Positions 10,431-23,500 are shown, counted from the stretch's first letter. The stretch is 64,000 nucleotides of DNA from Cytidiella melzeri (GCA_022592445.1 JABYQR010000079.1:1-64000); one strand, 5' to 3'. Made by a program: numbers and translations. Notes: a model not told the origin generated them from the sequence alone.

Positions 10431-12290
10431 AGCTAGGTTGCAACCGGGTTTCAAGCTAGGTTTCAAGCTAAAACTAAAGGTAAAATGCGAAAAATAAGGG
10501 CCAGTTGGGCCATCAACAACAGCTTCCCCTTTTGCCCATGATACGCGTAGTCCTTTGCCCCCCTAGCTCAATTCATACAAAAGTCTTTGATATTGAAAAC
10601 CTTGTTGCTCTTCGCAGTACAGGTTAACTAGGACCTTCAAGACCACCTCGCACACTTTATACACTATCACGCTCCCACGCCCTTACACTCCTATTGCCAC
10701 TTTGTGGTGGGTTGTGTTGTCTTTGGGGTTGTAGTTTGTTTCAGAGTGTGTCTCAGTGTCTCAACGCTACTGAAAATGGCCATTTGTTACAAGTATGAAA
10801 GTACCCATTGTGATATTTTGAATTATACCACGTGCGGTATAGTTCAATCTGCTAGCAGAGATTCCATTCAATGAGAAGGCTTGAGCTCAACAGGCTCAAA
10901 CTTTATCTCCTTCAGTTTACCTTTGAATACTCCTCCCTGTGAAAGATACTATCCAGTCTTCCTTCTTTTCCATACATCTCTGATTCAATCAAACCAGCTG
11001 ATGATAACTTAAGTGATCACAACTATTGAAGACCTCCATTGCTGTGTGAAAGTCTGCAACTGAGATGAAGTATGTGTTCCAAAGGTTATCACAGTCCGGC
11101 CACTGTCCCCTCTTGAGCTTGAGGTGGATGCGTGCGCAGGCTGTGATCTCCTTGATCCGCTGGGACTGTGCAAACTCTTCCAACTCCTCCACCATAATGA
11201 TGAGTTGAGAGGACGTAGTCACTTAGGCAAGGGTAGATGCGCTGTTGTAAACCCACTGCAGACTGTAGGGACCTAGTACACACAGAGACAAGTTAATCCA
11301 GGTGTGATGATGAGAGCACAATGGAGGAGTAGAGAACCAGGGTGAAAAGGCTATATACTACAAGAAAGATGGTAACGAGGCAGTGTCCGCGTGATGAAAC
11401 AAAAGATGCGATCATACTACAAAAGGGTCATGAGACAGGAGAAAAAAGAATGTACAATAGGGGTGTAGTCCATGAGTAGTGCCACAAAAGTCCATTACAC
11501 CATTTCACAACTAGCGTTAGCAAGGCCGGCAAGCGGCAAGTACAATTCCTGAGGATTGAATGAAAAATTACTTTTTGAGCAAGATTCGTAAGTAAACTTG
11601 TTGCTGGTAGAAGCCTGAACAAGTAATTTTGTTGGGAATAGTTTTTCCAATGAGTAATGTATAGTACGTTGGTGGTTTGTCCTCACTGGAGCACACAATC
11701 ATTCATGAAAAAAGAGGGACTGTGCTGTATTGTTTGAAGTGCAACAATGGGTGTGAGTACAGAATTGAAACAAGTTTGTGGAGTAGAACATGGAGATGAA
11801 GATTGTTTGACATGCGTCTTGTTCTTAATGGTCTTGAACTATGTTGAATAATCTAGATACAATTTGGTAAACTGCAGGAGCAGAGCTACCAGTGATTTTG
11901 TTATTGATAGCAAATTGAATAAATCATATAGTAAGAAATAGTTAATTGCACCTGTGACTTTGTTATCACAAAGAACCTCAGTAAAGAATTCTGTGCCTGG
12001 TAAGGGTCCTTACCTTGCCAAGCCATCTGGTCATCAATATTGACTGAATTACAGCCATTTGCTATTGGTGACACCTTTAATAGGCAACTTGATCTGGGAT
12101 AAAGTGACTGTACTACAATTGATAAATTTGGTTGCGGGAACAGGAGCCATACATTGATGAAGGTAGTCACCAATGGTAGCAAGGAGCTCCATCTATCTTG
12201 TCATTAATCTTGTGCAGTGTTCACTGCTGATTCTAGAAAATTACTTGCCTCAAGAATGAAGGTCTTGATGGTGTCTCATTGGATCAATTA
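10431..12290. other. Gene-poor repeat-derived sequence
   Basis: No gene can be supported. A 77-codon minus-strand ORF (10,989-11,222) encodes a charged, helical peptide, but no start context, intron or family supports it. A block near 11,455-11,560 recurs in other orientation near 35,705-35,750 (CTACTCATGGACT..ACCCCTATTG) and near 17,155-17,205 (ACTAGCGTTAGCA..GCAAGTAC), so at least part of this stretch is dispersed repeat. Confidence 0.35.
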
Positions 12291-12299
12291 CTGAAACAT

Positions 12300-13710
12300 G
12301 TTACATGTGTCCTGTTGATGTCTGCACTGCCTCACCCCCATTGGAGTTGCCACAGGCTGGGTTCTGATTGTAACTCCTGCTTATAGAGCAACTAGTGGTT
12401 GTGAAACTGTGGGTAGGAATCCAAGGCAGTGCTCTATGGTGATGCAACCACGTCCTGTTGATGTCTGAACTGCATCAGCCCCACTAGAACTGCCTCAGGC
12501 TGTGTTGTGATTGTAACTCCTCCTTAGAGAGCAACTAATGGTTGTGAAACTTTGTGGAACAATCTGATGCAGTGGTTGCTGCTGACGCAACCACAGTCTG
12601 AGCTGCATCACCCCTATTGGAACTGCCACAGACTGTGTTCTGATTGTGACTCCTGCTTAGGGAGAAGTGTTTGTGAAACCTTGTGACCAATCAAATGCAG
12701 TGCTTGCTGCCAACACAACAATGTACTGTTGATGTCTGAACTGCCTCACCCCCATTCAAGCTGCCACAGTTGTAACTCTTGCTTAGAAAGTAGTGGTTGT
12801 GAAACTTAGTGGACCAATTGAATGCAGTGCTGGCTGCTGATAAAACCACGTACGGCTGATATCTGCACTACCTCACCCCCATTAGAGCTGTCAAAGGCTG
12901 TGTTCTGATTGTATCTCCTAATTGTAGAGAAACTGGTAGTTGTGACACTGTATGGAAGAATCAAAGGCAGTGCTCTATGCTGATGCAACCACTTCCTGTT
13001 GATGTCTCAACTGTATCAGCCCCACTAGAACTGCCACAGGCTGTGTTCTGATTGTAGCTCCTGCTTATAGAGTGACTGTTAGTTGTAAAAGTGTATAGAA
13101 GAATCAAAGGCAGTGCTTTATGCTGATTCAACCGCGTCCTGTTCATGTTTGAACTGCCTCAGCCTCATCAGAACCACCACAGGCTATTTTCTGATTGTAA
13201 CCCCTCCTTAGAGAGCAATGAATGGTTGTGAAACTTTGTGGAACAATCCGATGCAGTGCTTGCTGCTGATGCAACCATGTCCTGTTGATGTCTGAGCTGC
13301 ATCACCTTCATTGGCACTGCCACAGACCGTGTTCTGATTGTAACTCATGCTTATAGAGCAGCTGGTGGTTGTGAAACTATATGGAAGAATCAAAGGCAGT
13401 GCTCTATGCTGATGAAACCACATTCTGTTGATGTCTCAACTGTATCAGCCCCACTAGAACTTCCACAGGTTGTGCTTAAATTGGAACTCCTCCTTAAAGA
13501 GCAACTAATGGTTGTGAACATTTGCGCAAAAATCCAATGCAGTGCTTGCTGCTGATGCAACCGTGTCCTGTTGATGTCTGAACTGCCTCACCCCCATTGG
13601 AACTGCCACAGGCTGTGTTCTGATTGTAACTCCTGGTTAGAGAGTAACTAACAGCTGTGAAACTTTGTGGAACAATCAGATACAGTACTCACTACTAATA
13701 CAGCCACAAA
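12300..13710. repeat. 142-bp satellite, ten units
   Basis: The landmark CCTGTTGATGTCTG recurs at about 12,311, 12,453, 12,594, 12,724, 12,851, 12,994, 13,138, 13,281, 13,424 and 13,567, a period of 142 bp (two units are ~130). Units fall into two types: one with CTTATAGAG and AAAGGCAGTGCTCTATG, the other with CTTAGAGAG and GATGCAGTGCTTGCTGCTG. They tend to alternate, giving a ~285-bp higher-order dimer. Small minus-strand ORFs here are by-products of the repeat. Confidence 0.8.
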
Positions 13711-13859
13711 TCTACATTGTCCAAAAATGTAGGGTTTGAGTGTTTTCAGTTAGCTTCCAAAGTACTGGTAATTTTTGTTCAGAGCCAATACTATGTGTGG
13801 CATGTCTTCTGATTGTATTCCTTGTTAAGAGAGCAAGCGTCTGTAGATTGCTGCTCATG

Positions 13860-14150
13860 TACCTAACCAAAATTTGACATCATTTGCCAGCAGGAGTGGA
13901 GTTTGAACCTGAGTCTGGATGACTTTTTCAGTAGACTGGCCATAACTTGCTCAGTCCCACTTCAATTGACAGGATGTTTGTACCAGGATGTTGCCACAAG
14001 ATAGGGCTATCCAATGGTGTATTATATGTACAAATGTATACCCATATGCAGTCTGTAAAAATCCAAAACTGCATTTTGATTGCAAAAGTGATCTGATACA
14101 AAGTTATAAAGGGCTTATAACAAGGCCAATGTGATGCCATCAGCTGGATT
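13860..14150 (-). repeat. Left arm of a long inverted repeat
   Basis: About 270 bp that match 15,805-16,065 in opposite orientation, with many scattered substitutions (roughly three quarters identical by eye). Both arms share blocks such as ATATAATACACCA / ATATAACACACCA and the end TACTGAAAAAG. It could be a transposon terminal repeat or two independent insertions of one short element. Confidence 0.6.
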
Positions 14151-14768
14151 CATTGTTTTGTTATTGACACTGTTAATGTCTGTATTCTGCCATCAAATTC
14201 CCACACTTTGGGGGACAAAAAGGTCACATCTGAAAAGGCATCAATGTGCTGGAGCACACTGGAACAATTCTTCTTCATTCTTCAGGAATTGTAACTATAC
14301 ATTACTGGTGACTTTGTGAAACACAATGTGCACATTTGATAGGGATGAGGCAGCTCAGATGTCAACAGGACATGTGTAACATGTTTTCAAAGCTAAACTG
14401 TTCCTTGACACACTTGGTGGTGCAGTGTCACAATGCAGCCTTTGATCATCAAAACTCCTGATACATGTTTTATATGCAGGATCTTTTCCAAAATGTTTCC
14501 CACCTCTATAGTTTGAAGCATGCAATTGAGCATTGTACCTGAGCCACAGAATATATGAGGTCCCTTGCCACAATCTTTTTGCCTCAGTACTCCCACACTC
14601 CTCCACTCTTCCAGGTCTCCTTATCATTTCAGCGCTGGCCGGTAAGTACATCATCATCTGTTTTGCACTTTCCTTGAGTCACTGTATTAAAGTTGTTCCT
14701 ACAGCTAGCAGTCTCCATGTCTTTTGCAACCCCTCTCTAACTTCTACCCTTCCACATCCTACACCATC

Positions 14769-15783
14769 ATGCATTTCTCAACATCTCTCATTTTGTTGGT
14801 AGCCATGATCACCTACATACACCACACAGTAACTGTGTCTGCCGTCCCAGTCTATGACAAAAGTGCATTGCACAAGTCAAATCCCTCCATCTATCCATTC
14901 TCCTCTGTTTCCCCCAGCAACACCCTGGTTGATGATCACTGGAAGAAAAGGAACTTTCCTGGTAGAAACCCCACCAAAATCGAGCTTGAAGGTGACTTTA
15001 TCTTTGCAGGTTGTCCATTGATTTGGTCTCACTAAACATGCATGCAAGGCACAATTCCAAAAGCCCTCCTGAAGCAGCTACCACAAGACAGTCGTCCCAC
15101 TGTGAATAGGCTGATGAATCCCAAACCTTTCACTTCTGAGATACCAGCTTGGAAGATTTGGAGCAACATGCAAGGGTTATTTGAGAAATACCCTGCAGAT
15201 CAAAAGCTAGGCAGCGGGCTGCGAGAGCTATATACCCTCCGACGCGAAGACTTGATGCATTCACGAAAAGGAATATGGGTGCACTTTGGTGCTGGACATG
15301 AGACCAACCCAGGAGGGGGTGGTATATTGCCAAGTGATGGAAAGGGAGATGCTATATTTTGGAAGAACAAAAACAAGCCATCTGCTTACAAGAAGTTGCT
15401 TAACAAGCTTTGGCATGGTAGTGCATAAAGCCAAATATTGTGCTGATGTAATGTTTACTGTATACCTCCATAAATCAAAAAGTTATGATGTAGTCACTAT
15501 TAAACCTTGTTTGAAGCTTGACAGGAAGCAATGCTACAGTCAGTGTGTCTCCCTGTTGGCTCCATTTCAGGCAACAATACAGAGATATCACGAGAGGCAT
15601 ACAACACACAATGGACCACACTGGCATACAAACATGGATGATAAGCATACTTGTATGACCATTATGATTCCTTAAGGATGAAGTACAATTGTTCCAGTGC
15701 AGGTGACTGCTTTGATGTCCCCGTAGATGCAACACTACTGTCCCTCAAAGTGTGGGAAATTGATGGACAATACACTCAGTAAG
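14769..15783 (+). pseudogene. Secreted-protein gene remnant
   Basis: The ATG at 14,769 opens a strong signal peptide: a hydrophobic core LILLVAMI and a cleavage motif VSA-VP after about residue 25. Exon 1 (14,769-14,991), a 57-nt intron with a CTAAA branch-like site, and exon 2 (from 15,049) join in frame. Unspliced at the end, exon 2 stops at 15,428 and gives a 200-residue secreted protein rich in aromatic and basic residues. Alternatively a GTAGTG donor at 15,418 and a TTTCAG acceptor at 15,570 join a third exon in frame (WHG-NNTEISREAYNT). That exon meets TGA-TAA at 15,639-15,644, yet the same frame stays open afterwards to a GTAAGTG donor at 15,779, where the right repeat arm begins. This suggests an originally longer gene, now with two stops and a lost 3' end. 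I do not recognise the family; no cysteine-rich effector pattern is evident. Confidence 0.55.
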
Positions 15784-15804
15784 TGTTCTTGTATATTTGA
15801 AATG

Positions 15805-16065
15805 AAGTGAATTGATGGCACCACAATGGGCTTGTTACCAACATCCAAAACTTTGTGTTGCATCACATTTTGCGATCAAAATACAGTCTTTGATTCTTAC
15901 AGCTTGCAAATGGACACAAATAGAGACATATAACACACCAATGCAAAGCCTTATGTCTTGCAAACGTGCTAGTAACAAAACCTTTCGATTTGGAAAAGAA
16001 TTGAGGCAGTCATGGCCAGATTACTGAAAAAGACTGCTCAGACTCAGATTGAACCTCAGCTCATC
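15805..16065 (+). repeat. Right arm of the long inverted repeat
   Basis: Partner of 13,860-14,150. It starts about 20 bp after the splice donor at the end of the secreted-protein remnant, so its insertion may have cut that gene. Confidence 0.6.
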
Positions 16066-16504
16066 TCTTTTGTTGTAGACTTACGAAGTATCTCCTAGCA
16101 TTTTGTCACTGCCATCAATCACATTCATAGATGGGTATATCAATCACACTTAGCCTACTAAAGATAAATGCCAGATGAAAAAAAAAATGCACAAGGCAGG
16201 ATTCAAACCAGGGGCCCAGGGCCTCTGCAGGGTGTGTGTAATCTGGCTGAGTAAAAAATTGCCTTTTTCTTACTGCACCCAAAAAAAAGGCAGAAATGTG
16301 ATCTATGAAAGTTACTAAGGAAGTTCATTTCCAAGGTTACTACAGTTTTGAACCACAACAGATGTTGTAGGTGACTCAAAGCACATTTGTAATGTAACAG
16401 TATCTTCCAGGTGCCATGGATCACAACAAGGTGATGTTAACAGATTTGTTGAGTCTCCACACAACTCTTGTAGTTATGCTGTGCATATGCCATGCATATG
16501 CCAT
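16066..16504. other. Unassigned AT-rich sequence
   Basis: No gene supported. Near 16,195-16,220 the minus strand reads TGGTTTGAATCCTGCC, reminiscent of a tRNA T-arm, but no cloverleaf can be formed around it. Confidence 0.3.
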
Positions 16505-17065
16505 GTTTTGGAAGACAACGACAAGGTGATGGCAGACGTGTAGCACAATGCTCTCACCAACTGTAAACCTTATTCAGGTATCTATCCCAGTAAATACCAA
16601 GTAAGTATTGGCACTACCTGCTATAAAGCAAGGTGGGGACTGCCTACCTAGTCCAGTGAAGAACAAGGGGTCAAAACAGGGGGTTAAGAGCATACATGCA
16701 GCAGGATATAGAGATTTCAGGGACCTGCACACAGACATGTCCAAGGCAGGCTTTGCATGAAGCCGTCTGAAGAAAGAACAAATTAATTACCTAAACAAAA
16801 ACAATAGTCATTGTCTGGACTCTGCCAAGACCTCTACTCATGAAAGAATCTATGTAAAAGGAGACCAGTCTTTGTATTCAGGTCTCACCATTGTGAGAAC
16901 ACTCTAACCATAAAGAGGACAATAGTGGAAGAAAAATAGGAGTCCATGTAAATGGTAGCTATAATGTCAAACCCTAGCAATGTGCTGGGGCATGTATTTG
17001 TTGCCTTGTGGTCTTACATACACTGAGTTATGTGCCAGTGTGGTATAGCAACAAGTAACATGACT
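16505..17065 (+). repeat. Dispersed ~560-bp repeat, copy 1
   Basis: Matches 35,134-35,700 in the same orientation. Shared blocks include TGTAGCACAATGCTCTCACC, GGGACCTGCACACAGAC and TTGTCTGGACTCTGCCAAG. The element type is unknown and no coding capacity is seen. Confidence 0.65.
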
Positions 17066-17790
17066 GTGTAGAACAAACAAGCCATATGATATGGCCACTT
17101 TATAGACTTGCAAGGCTTTTGCAAAGGGGGTTACAAAGGGGTAAAACTAGAGGTAAACTAGCGTTAGCAGGGCCTGCAAGCAGCAAGTACGATTCCTGAA
17201 AACTTTATACATTCCTCACAATATCATAGATATGAAACAACTAAGATGTAAATCTCACACAGGTATGTTAAGTATCACAATATGTATACATTGCTACAGA
17301 ACTGGTCTGATCATGTTTTGCTGTTGCTAACATGTTGCATTTTACACCAATTATGCTTCTGTCATATTCAGTATGTCTACCTGTACTTATACCATTGTAG
17401 AGCCATAAATCCCCGTTATCACTCAATATATGTAAGGGTGTCTTCTTGGATGCACACAAGGTAAGTATGACTGATATGTATTCGGAACCTACATGTGTAC
17501 AAGATAAAAAGATGATCCCTAAATCTACCAGATCTCAGTCCTAAGTACTGAGATCTGCTACTGCGTAGTACTACTATATATGGTGTACTATATTCTCACA
17601 ATGGGCGCTGGCCCACTATCTAATCAATACAAGTAAAAGGCCAGATCTACTGATCTGGCCACAGGATGCTTGCGCATCAGGTAGTGCTTGCGCAAATGTA
17701 TCAAGCCCTAACACTATACGAGAGGTATTGTGATTATTCCCATAGTAAATGATGACACGCAGTTTGTAATTACATCTGGAAACATGACGG
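17066..17790. other. Unassigned sequence before the Plavaka element
   Basis: No gene supported. It includes a short block shared with 11,513-11,560 (ACTAGCGTTAGCA..) and a palindrome-rich patch with CTCAGTCCTAAGTACTGAG at 17,533-17,551. Confidence 0.3.
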
Positions 17791-18460
17791 CTGCTACCGA
17801 GATCTACCGAGCTCTGGTAGTTCAGGTAGGGCAGGTAAACAAGTGCTCCTCAGGTAGCAAAGTTATTGGCGGCTGTTGGCTCGGTAGCACTCCGTAGCAA
17901 GCCCTTGAACACACCAGCTTCCGTAGTTTATTGAGATGGTGTTATTTTCTACGTAGTCAGAACTCTGTAGCAGTCTGTAGCACCCTGTAGCACGATAAGA
18001 GAGGAGAAATACGTGTGTGATAACATATCAGAATTTTCTAAGTAAGCACGTGTGAACTAAGTAGGAATTGGGTATTTCCACAACTGCTGTATCTAATCAC
18101 TGCCTGTTTCAGCTGTCCACCCCTCGAGGTCCTGCAATGCATTCTCCTTTGCCATGTCTGAAAGTCCTGCCAACTTCTTGTCCACCAAGCTGAATCCTCC
18201 GAGGCAGCTTGTTTGTGAAGCCCAATGAGATGCGTGTGTGCACATAGAACACAGTCGATACTCACATAACCGTTTTGTACATAGCGCTGCAAATCTTTGT
18301 GGTGGCCGTATAATTAAGCTCCTCCCAGTCTTCAAGGTGTTGGAGATGTTCTGTGAAGACACCCTTGTATGTTGTTTTGCAAAATTTGTGGGTCCTATCC
18401 TTTTGTGCTAGGCGTTTGGTCGACCAGCGCTGCAACCCGTAGCGGACCTAGTGACTTGGA

Positions 18461-20374
18461 CTATACATCAATAGTTCTTGCACACGGATTCCCAATGTGA
18501 GTACATAACATTGTGAGTAGCAGCGCAATGGTTGGTAATGGCACCAGGTTGAAGAGGCTGCGGAACTCTACACCCGGCAGAGGTTGAGTAGAGCCCCCAG
18601 ATTGCGAAGCAATGACGTCCTGCAGTGCATGAACAATAATGGGCACTGACATGAGCCTGTGAGGTGGATTTTTGTCAAACTCCTTATTGGTGGTTACAAT
18701 GGTGAGTAACTGAGAAATGAAGCCGGTGAAGACACCCACCTTGTAACAATAGCGGTTGGCATCACCGCGGTGCCCAACTGGCTCAAGCAACCGCTTCACC
18801 CGATCAGCGTTCACCTGTGCCACATTATTGGTAGCTACGTCTCGTACCAGCCTGTATGTCTCCACAATTCTGTTGCAAACCTTCTCTTTGACATGACCTC
18901 GGAAAGTAGAGGCACGATTAACAATCTGCAAGCTTGGTGAGTACCGACACAAAGGTAGATCACCAGACGTACCAGAGTATAGATCCTGGCAACTTCCTCG
19001 TTATCGCCGTATGTACGCTTGTATTCTTGACAGGATGCACGGAATATCTCACGTGCCCATGTGTACTGTGTGTCGTGATCTGGAAATGCAGCCTCCGTAA
19101 GTACTTTCAATTCATATTGGACAATGTACCGTGCAATGATTTTTGCGGTAACACCCGGGTAGTCTCCCTCTTTCGCCCTAGTAGAGAGAACAGGCTTGAC
19201 ACCGCGCTTGTATTCAAGGTCATTTGTAGGGGGGGTAGCAGTTGACGGAGTGGTACGTGGTCGCTTATGTTGACGCTGTACTTGGCTCTCTATAGACAAA
19301 AGTGCCCACCCACAACGCCGGGGCTCCTCTCCCGGTGCAGGTACATCTTTGCCAACATTACAAGCTCCTAGGAACAATAAGCTTGGTCAGATACAGCTCC
19401 AGCCGTGCAGATATGGAACCACTTACTGTAGAGAGCGACCTGAGTGTTGTGCACATCTTGAAGTGGCAAGCCGGCTGTATCTGGCAAGTTGGTCGCAGCT
19501 GTTGAGTCAGGTAAAAGAAACAATGATGGTGATGATGCACGGCTTGGAGAACGACTGGCTGGAGGAGGAGAGTCACCAATGCTAGACATTTGCTCACTAG
19601 CTCATGATGAATGCTGATTGTGCTGGTAATCATAGGGCTGGGGCGGTGATGACAAACGTGCATAAAACTCATCTCGGGTGGGAAGTGCAGCTGGTGTGGG
19701 AGAACACTCCTGCCTCGTGTTGGTAGCAATAACCGGTGTCTTTGGGTTGTTGACGTGACGTGTCAGCCTCTTGAGAGGTGGCTGAGTCACTTGAATTGTT
19801 CCTTGCAACTGAAACTAAGAGAGGGTGAGCACCGACAGCTTGCTGTGACTGTGTAACATACTGGAGACTGGAATGTGTCGAAGCCAGTGTCTTCTTCCTC
19901 AGGTGAGAAATTGCCGTTGTCGTTTTCAACGTTGGCATCTCCTGTGTCAGAGTCATTTTTGTTGACAAGCTGCGAGGCTGCTGGAGGTGTGCGGATCCGC
20001 ACAGTTGCTCGCTTACCACTGGGTATGTATATTGTCAGCTTCTGAATCACAGGCGAAGTATTACATACCTTGAGCTTGAGATCGCTTCAAGGCTTTGTTT
20101 TCCCACTTGAGCTTTGCAGCCAATTTCTGAAGGGCTTTGAATTCTGCTAAAATCAGTCAAAATAAGGACACCAGACTCGTTAGGATTTCACCTAACTTCT
20201 CCTGTTGGAAGACTTCTTCCATTCTCGTCGTGTCACAGTATTTGAAGGAGCAGTGGTGCGGGGCTTCTTGCTGCTTGTTGTACTCCTCGCAGGCAGCGTT
20301 TTAGTGCTGTCATCTTTGGATATGTCATCCTCCAAAACCTGCGTCTCTTGAGCTTTCTTCTTGGCTCTAGGCAT
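18461..20374 (-). CDS. DUF6532-like transposon-associated protein
   Basis: The start codon ATG at 20,372-20,374 opens a basic N-terminus (PRAKKKAQ) followed by disordered Ser/Thr/Pro-rich sequence over several exons, with an acidic patch near 19,880-19,940. The conserved C-terminal part spans about 19,250-18,461: an FP..TQYTWAREIFRASC region, then an RASTFRGHVKEKVCNRIVETY helix, a YKVGVFTGFISQLLT segment, and PLPTIALLLTMLCTHI just before the stop. This pattern matches my recollection of DUF6532 proteins, which are very abundant in Agaricomycetes; their biochemical role is unknown. It is transcribed away from the transposase from a ~220-bp shared promoter. Exon joins in the N-terminal half are not fully resolved, so I cannot exclude disabling changes. 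Confidence 0.55.
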
Positions 20375-20594
20375 GAGAGTCCTGAAGGCAGTCGAGTTGT
20401 GGACAAGGAAAAGTAGACGTGGCAGAGAGGAGTGTGGTGGAGAAGAAAGGAGCCGACAAGCACACAAAATTGGAGGATACTAAGCAACAAATTGCTGCCC
20501 CATAATTTGAATACCATCACTACACGTCGGAGTTCAAGGAAAAAAAGATTGATACGCTTACCGCCTGCTTTGTCTTGTCCGTGTCGCTCTAACC

Positions 20595-23500
20595 ATGCCT
20601 CCTCATTGGTGTTTCATTGTGGTGCCACAAAGCCTACCACACAAGGACTCAAAGCGCATATACAGCTGAACAATGCCTGTCGGAGATCTTGGGACTCAGC
20701 CGCAAGAATCGGTACAACAGCTGTGCAAGCTTTGTTGAACAGAGCAAGCTCCGAGTTGCCATCAGCCGCTGCCCAGAATATTGCCATACACAGCTCAGAC
20801 AATGCACCTGATGGTCATGAGGCGCATACACCGCCATCGCCACTCTTGGACCTGCCGCCATCCAAGCAAACACAAGTTGAGGCTGCACCGGATGCTAGCA
20901 AAGGACACGAGGCAGGCGGCATGCCAAAAAATCCATTTCTTGATGACCACTGGTATATGTCTGGTCAGGCAGGAGCTGCGACGGGTTGAGACGAACTCTG
21001 TTTGAAGTGATGCACGAGGAGAGAGTACAAGAAGGGGTTGAAGTGGACGCAATGTGGGTTCCCTTTGCCAGTGAGGAGGAGTGGGGCTTGGCCCAATGGA
21101 TGATGCATAGCGGACTGAGTCATTTCAAAATTGACAGGTACCTAAAACTTGACATTGTAAGTAAGAGCATTTGTTAGAATCAGTGTTTGCTATTACCGGC
21201 CTTTACAGATCCAAAACCACTCGCCGCTGTTGTTCAAAGATAAGCAGGCATTTTTTAAGAAGATCAACAGTCTTTCTTGTGGGCCCAAATGGCAGTGCGA
21301 GCTTTTTGAACTGCAGTGTGAGGAGAGAAGAAAAGGAGACAGCGGTATCGAGGTGTTTGAACGTTGGAAGCGAAATCCTGTAGAGTGTATCCGTGAGCTG
21401 TTAACAAATCCGACATTCAAAGACGGCCTATGCTATGTACCAGAACAGCGATACGAGGACAATAGGGGAGAGAGACCTGTTCTTGGCGAGATGTGGAGTG
21501 GTGCGTGGTGGGAGAGAGTACAGGTGAGTAAATGAGTGGAGACGTGGAAAATCAAACTGAAAATCACCTGCGCAGAAACTGCTCCCAAAAGGAGCTACAC
21601 TTGTTCTTGTAATACTCGCGTCTGATAAGACGCAGCTGTCAAACTTCAGCGGCGATAAGTCAGCGTGGCCTGTTTATCTCACCATAGGTAACATCTCAAA
21701 GAATTTATGCCAGTCCCCTTCATCTCATGCAACAGTTCCACTCAGATACCTACCTGTGGCAAAACTGGAGTCCGTCCCAAAGGCCAAGCTTGCTGTACTG
21801 GCCTATGAACTCTTCCACAATTGCATGTGCTCGCTCCTGGAGCCACTTGTTGAGGTGGGAAGGAAAGGAGTGGAAGTTGTCTGTGCTGATGGGTATGTCC
21901 GCAGAGCCCACCCTATCGTGGCTGCGTACGTGGCTGACCATCCGGAACAATGTCTTGTGGCCTGCTGCCAGGAGAATCACTGCCCAAAATGTCTTGTGCA
22001 GCCCAACAAACGGGGTGTGCCTGTCAACTTGCCGGTGATGCGAGACCCTGACAAGATGCTCGCAATGATATGCAGCGCGCTCGAGGGAAACAAGGGGCCA
22101 GGATTTGCGGAGGCTGGTTTGTGTTCCATCCATCCATTCTGGGCGAACCTCCCTCACTGCAACATTTTCACCTGCCTGACACCAGATTTGCTTCATCAAC
22201 TGCACAAGGAAGTTCTCAAAGACCATACCGGGAAATGGGCAACAGCATGCATGGACAGCAAAGAGGATGAAGTTGACAGGCGGTTCCGCATCATGCCATT
22301 GCATCTGGATCTTTGCCACTTCAAGAAGGGCATCTTGCTGGTGTCCCAGTGGACTGGTAACAAATACAAGCAGATGGAAAAGGTATTCCTTGGTGTTGTT
22401 GCGGGAGCTGCTGATCCAGACATTGTGAAAGCGGTGTGAGCCGTTCTCAACTTCATCTATAATGCTCATTACGAGGCACACACCGAGGACTCACTTTCAT
22501 GCCTACAGGACGCCTGGATCTGCTTTCATTCGCACAAGCACGCTTTTGTGCGTCTGGGAGTTTGTGACAACTTCAACATCCCGAAGCTTCATTTGATGAG
22601 CCACTACATTGACTCAATCCAACTTCTTGGATTGGCGGATGGCTATAGCACTGAAGGACCTGAGCGGCTTCACATTGACTTTGCAAAGCTTGGGTATCGC
22701 GCTAGCAACTGCAAGCAGTACATCCAGCAGATGACAACCTGGATGGAGTGCCAGGATGCGGTTCAAAGGTTTAACCAGTACCTTCAGTGGCTCAAGGCTG
22801 GCCGCAAATCACAGCTGCCTTCACGCTCGGGATACAAAGACACTGAAAAAGCAGAGGACACAGAGAAGGATGGCGAGGAGGTTGAGCAAGAGACAGCACT
22901 GGAAAGCCACGCGCGGGCAGACAACAACTTAGAGGAGTACAACATCTCGAAACGTCCGGCATTCCCAAGCACGTCGGTGAAGACGATCACTGCAAAGTTT
23001 GGTGCACCGGACTTTATTCGTTGTTTGGAGGAGTTCTTCACGAAGACAGTAGCGTCCTCTTCAGCCAGCTGGCCAAGCCTTCCAATACAGGCTGCCTCAA
23101 ACGCGAACTCCTTCCTTTGTGTGGTCAACATGTAAACAACATTTTCAGTCTACAAACAGTTCAAGAAGCAGCTCCCGCGTATGAGCCAGGTGTCAAAAAC
23201 ACTTGCTATGGACTCAATTTGTGCAATACCTGCAAAGTCCGCAGGAGGTCTTCGACCAGCGACTCCATCACAATTTTTGACCATATTCGCGCGTGAGGGA
23301 GTGGTCGACAGCACCCAAGACTCAGAGAGAGAAGACGGAATATTTAGCTACCCTCTGGACGGTGAGTATCAGTTTTCATGGTGTTGCACGAGTCTGTACG
23401 CTAACTTGTAATAGGGATGACTGTCAAACAAGTTAGGCTTATTTTTCGACTTCCAAGCAACATGGAGCACATTAGCAAGCATCTGCTGGCGTATATCAGG

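Noticed and set aside
13885..13915. tRNA-like T-arm (GGTTCAAACTCC on the minus strand), also near 16,200 and 33,340
   Set aside because: No matching acceptor, D or anticodon arms could be found; the first lies in a repeat arm whose partner does not keep the motif.
17683..17700. TAGTGCTTGCGCAAAT as the missing 3' end of hAT copy A, implying Plavaka inserted into that hAT
   Set aside because: Similarity to the hAT end lasts only about 15 bases and the following sequence does not match the hAT interior.
21750..22481. 243-codon minus-strand ORF opposite the Plavaka transposase
   Set aside because: It is the antisense shadow of a strongly recognisable coding strand and has no protein features of its own.
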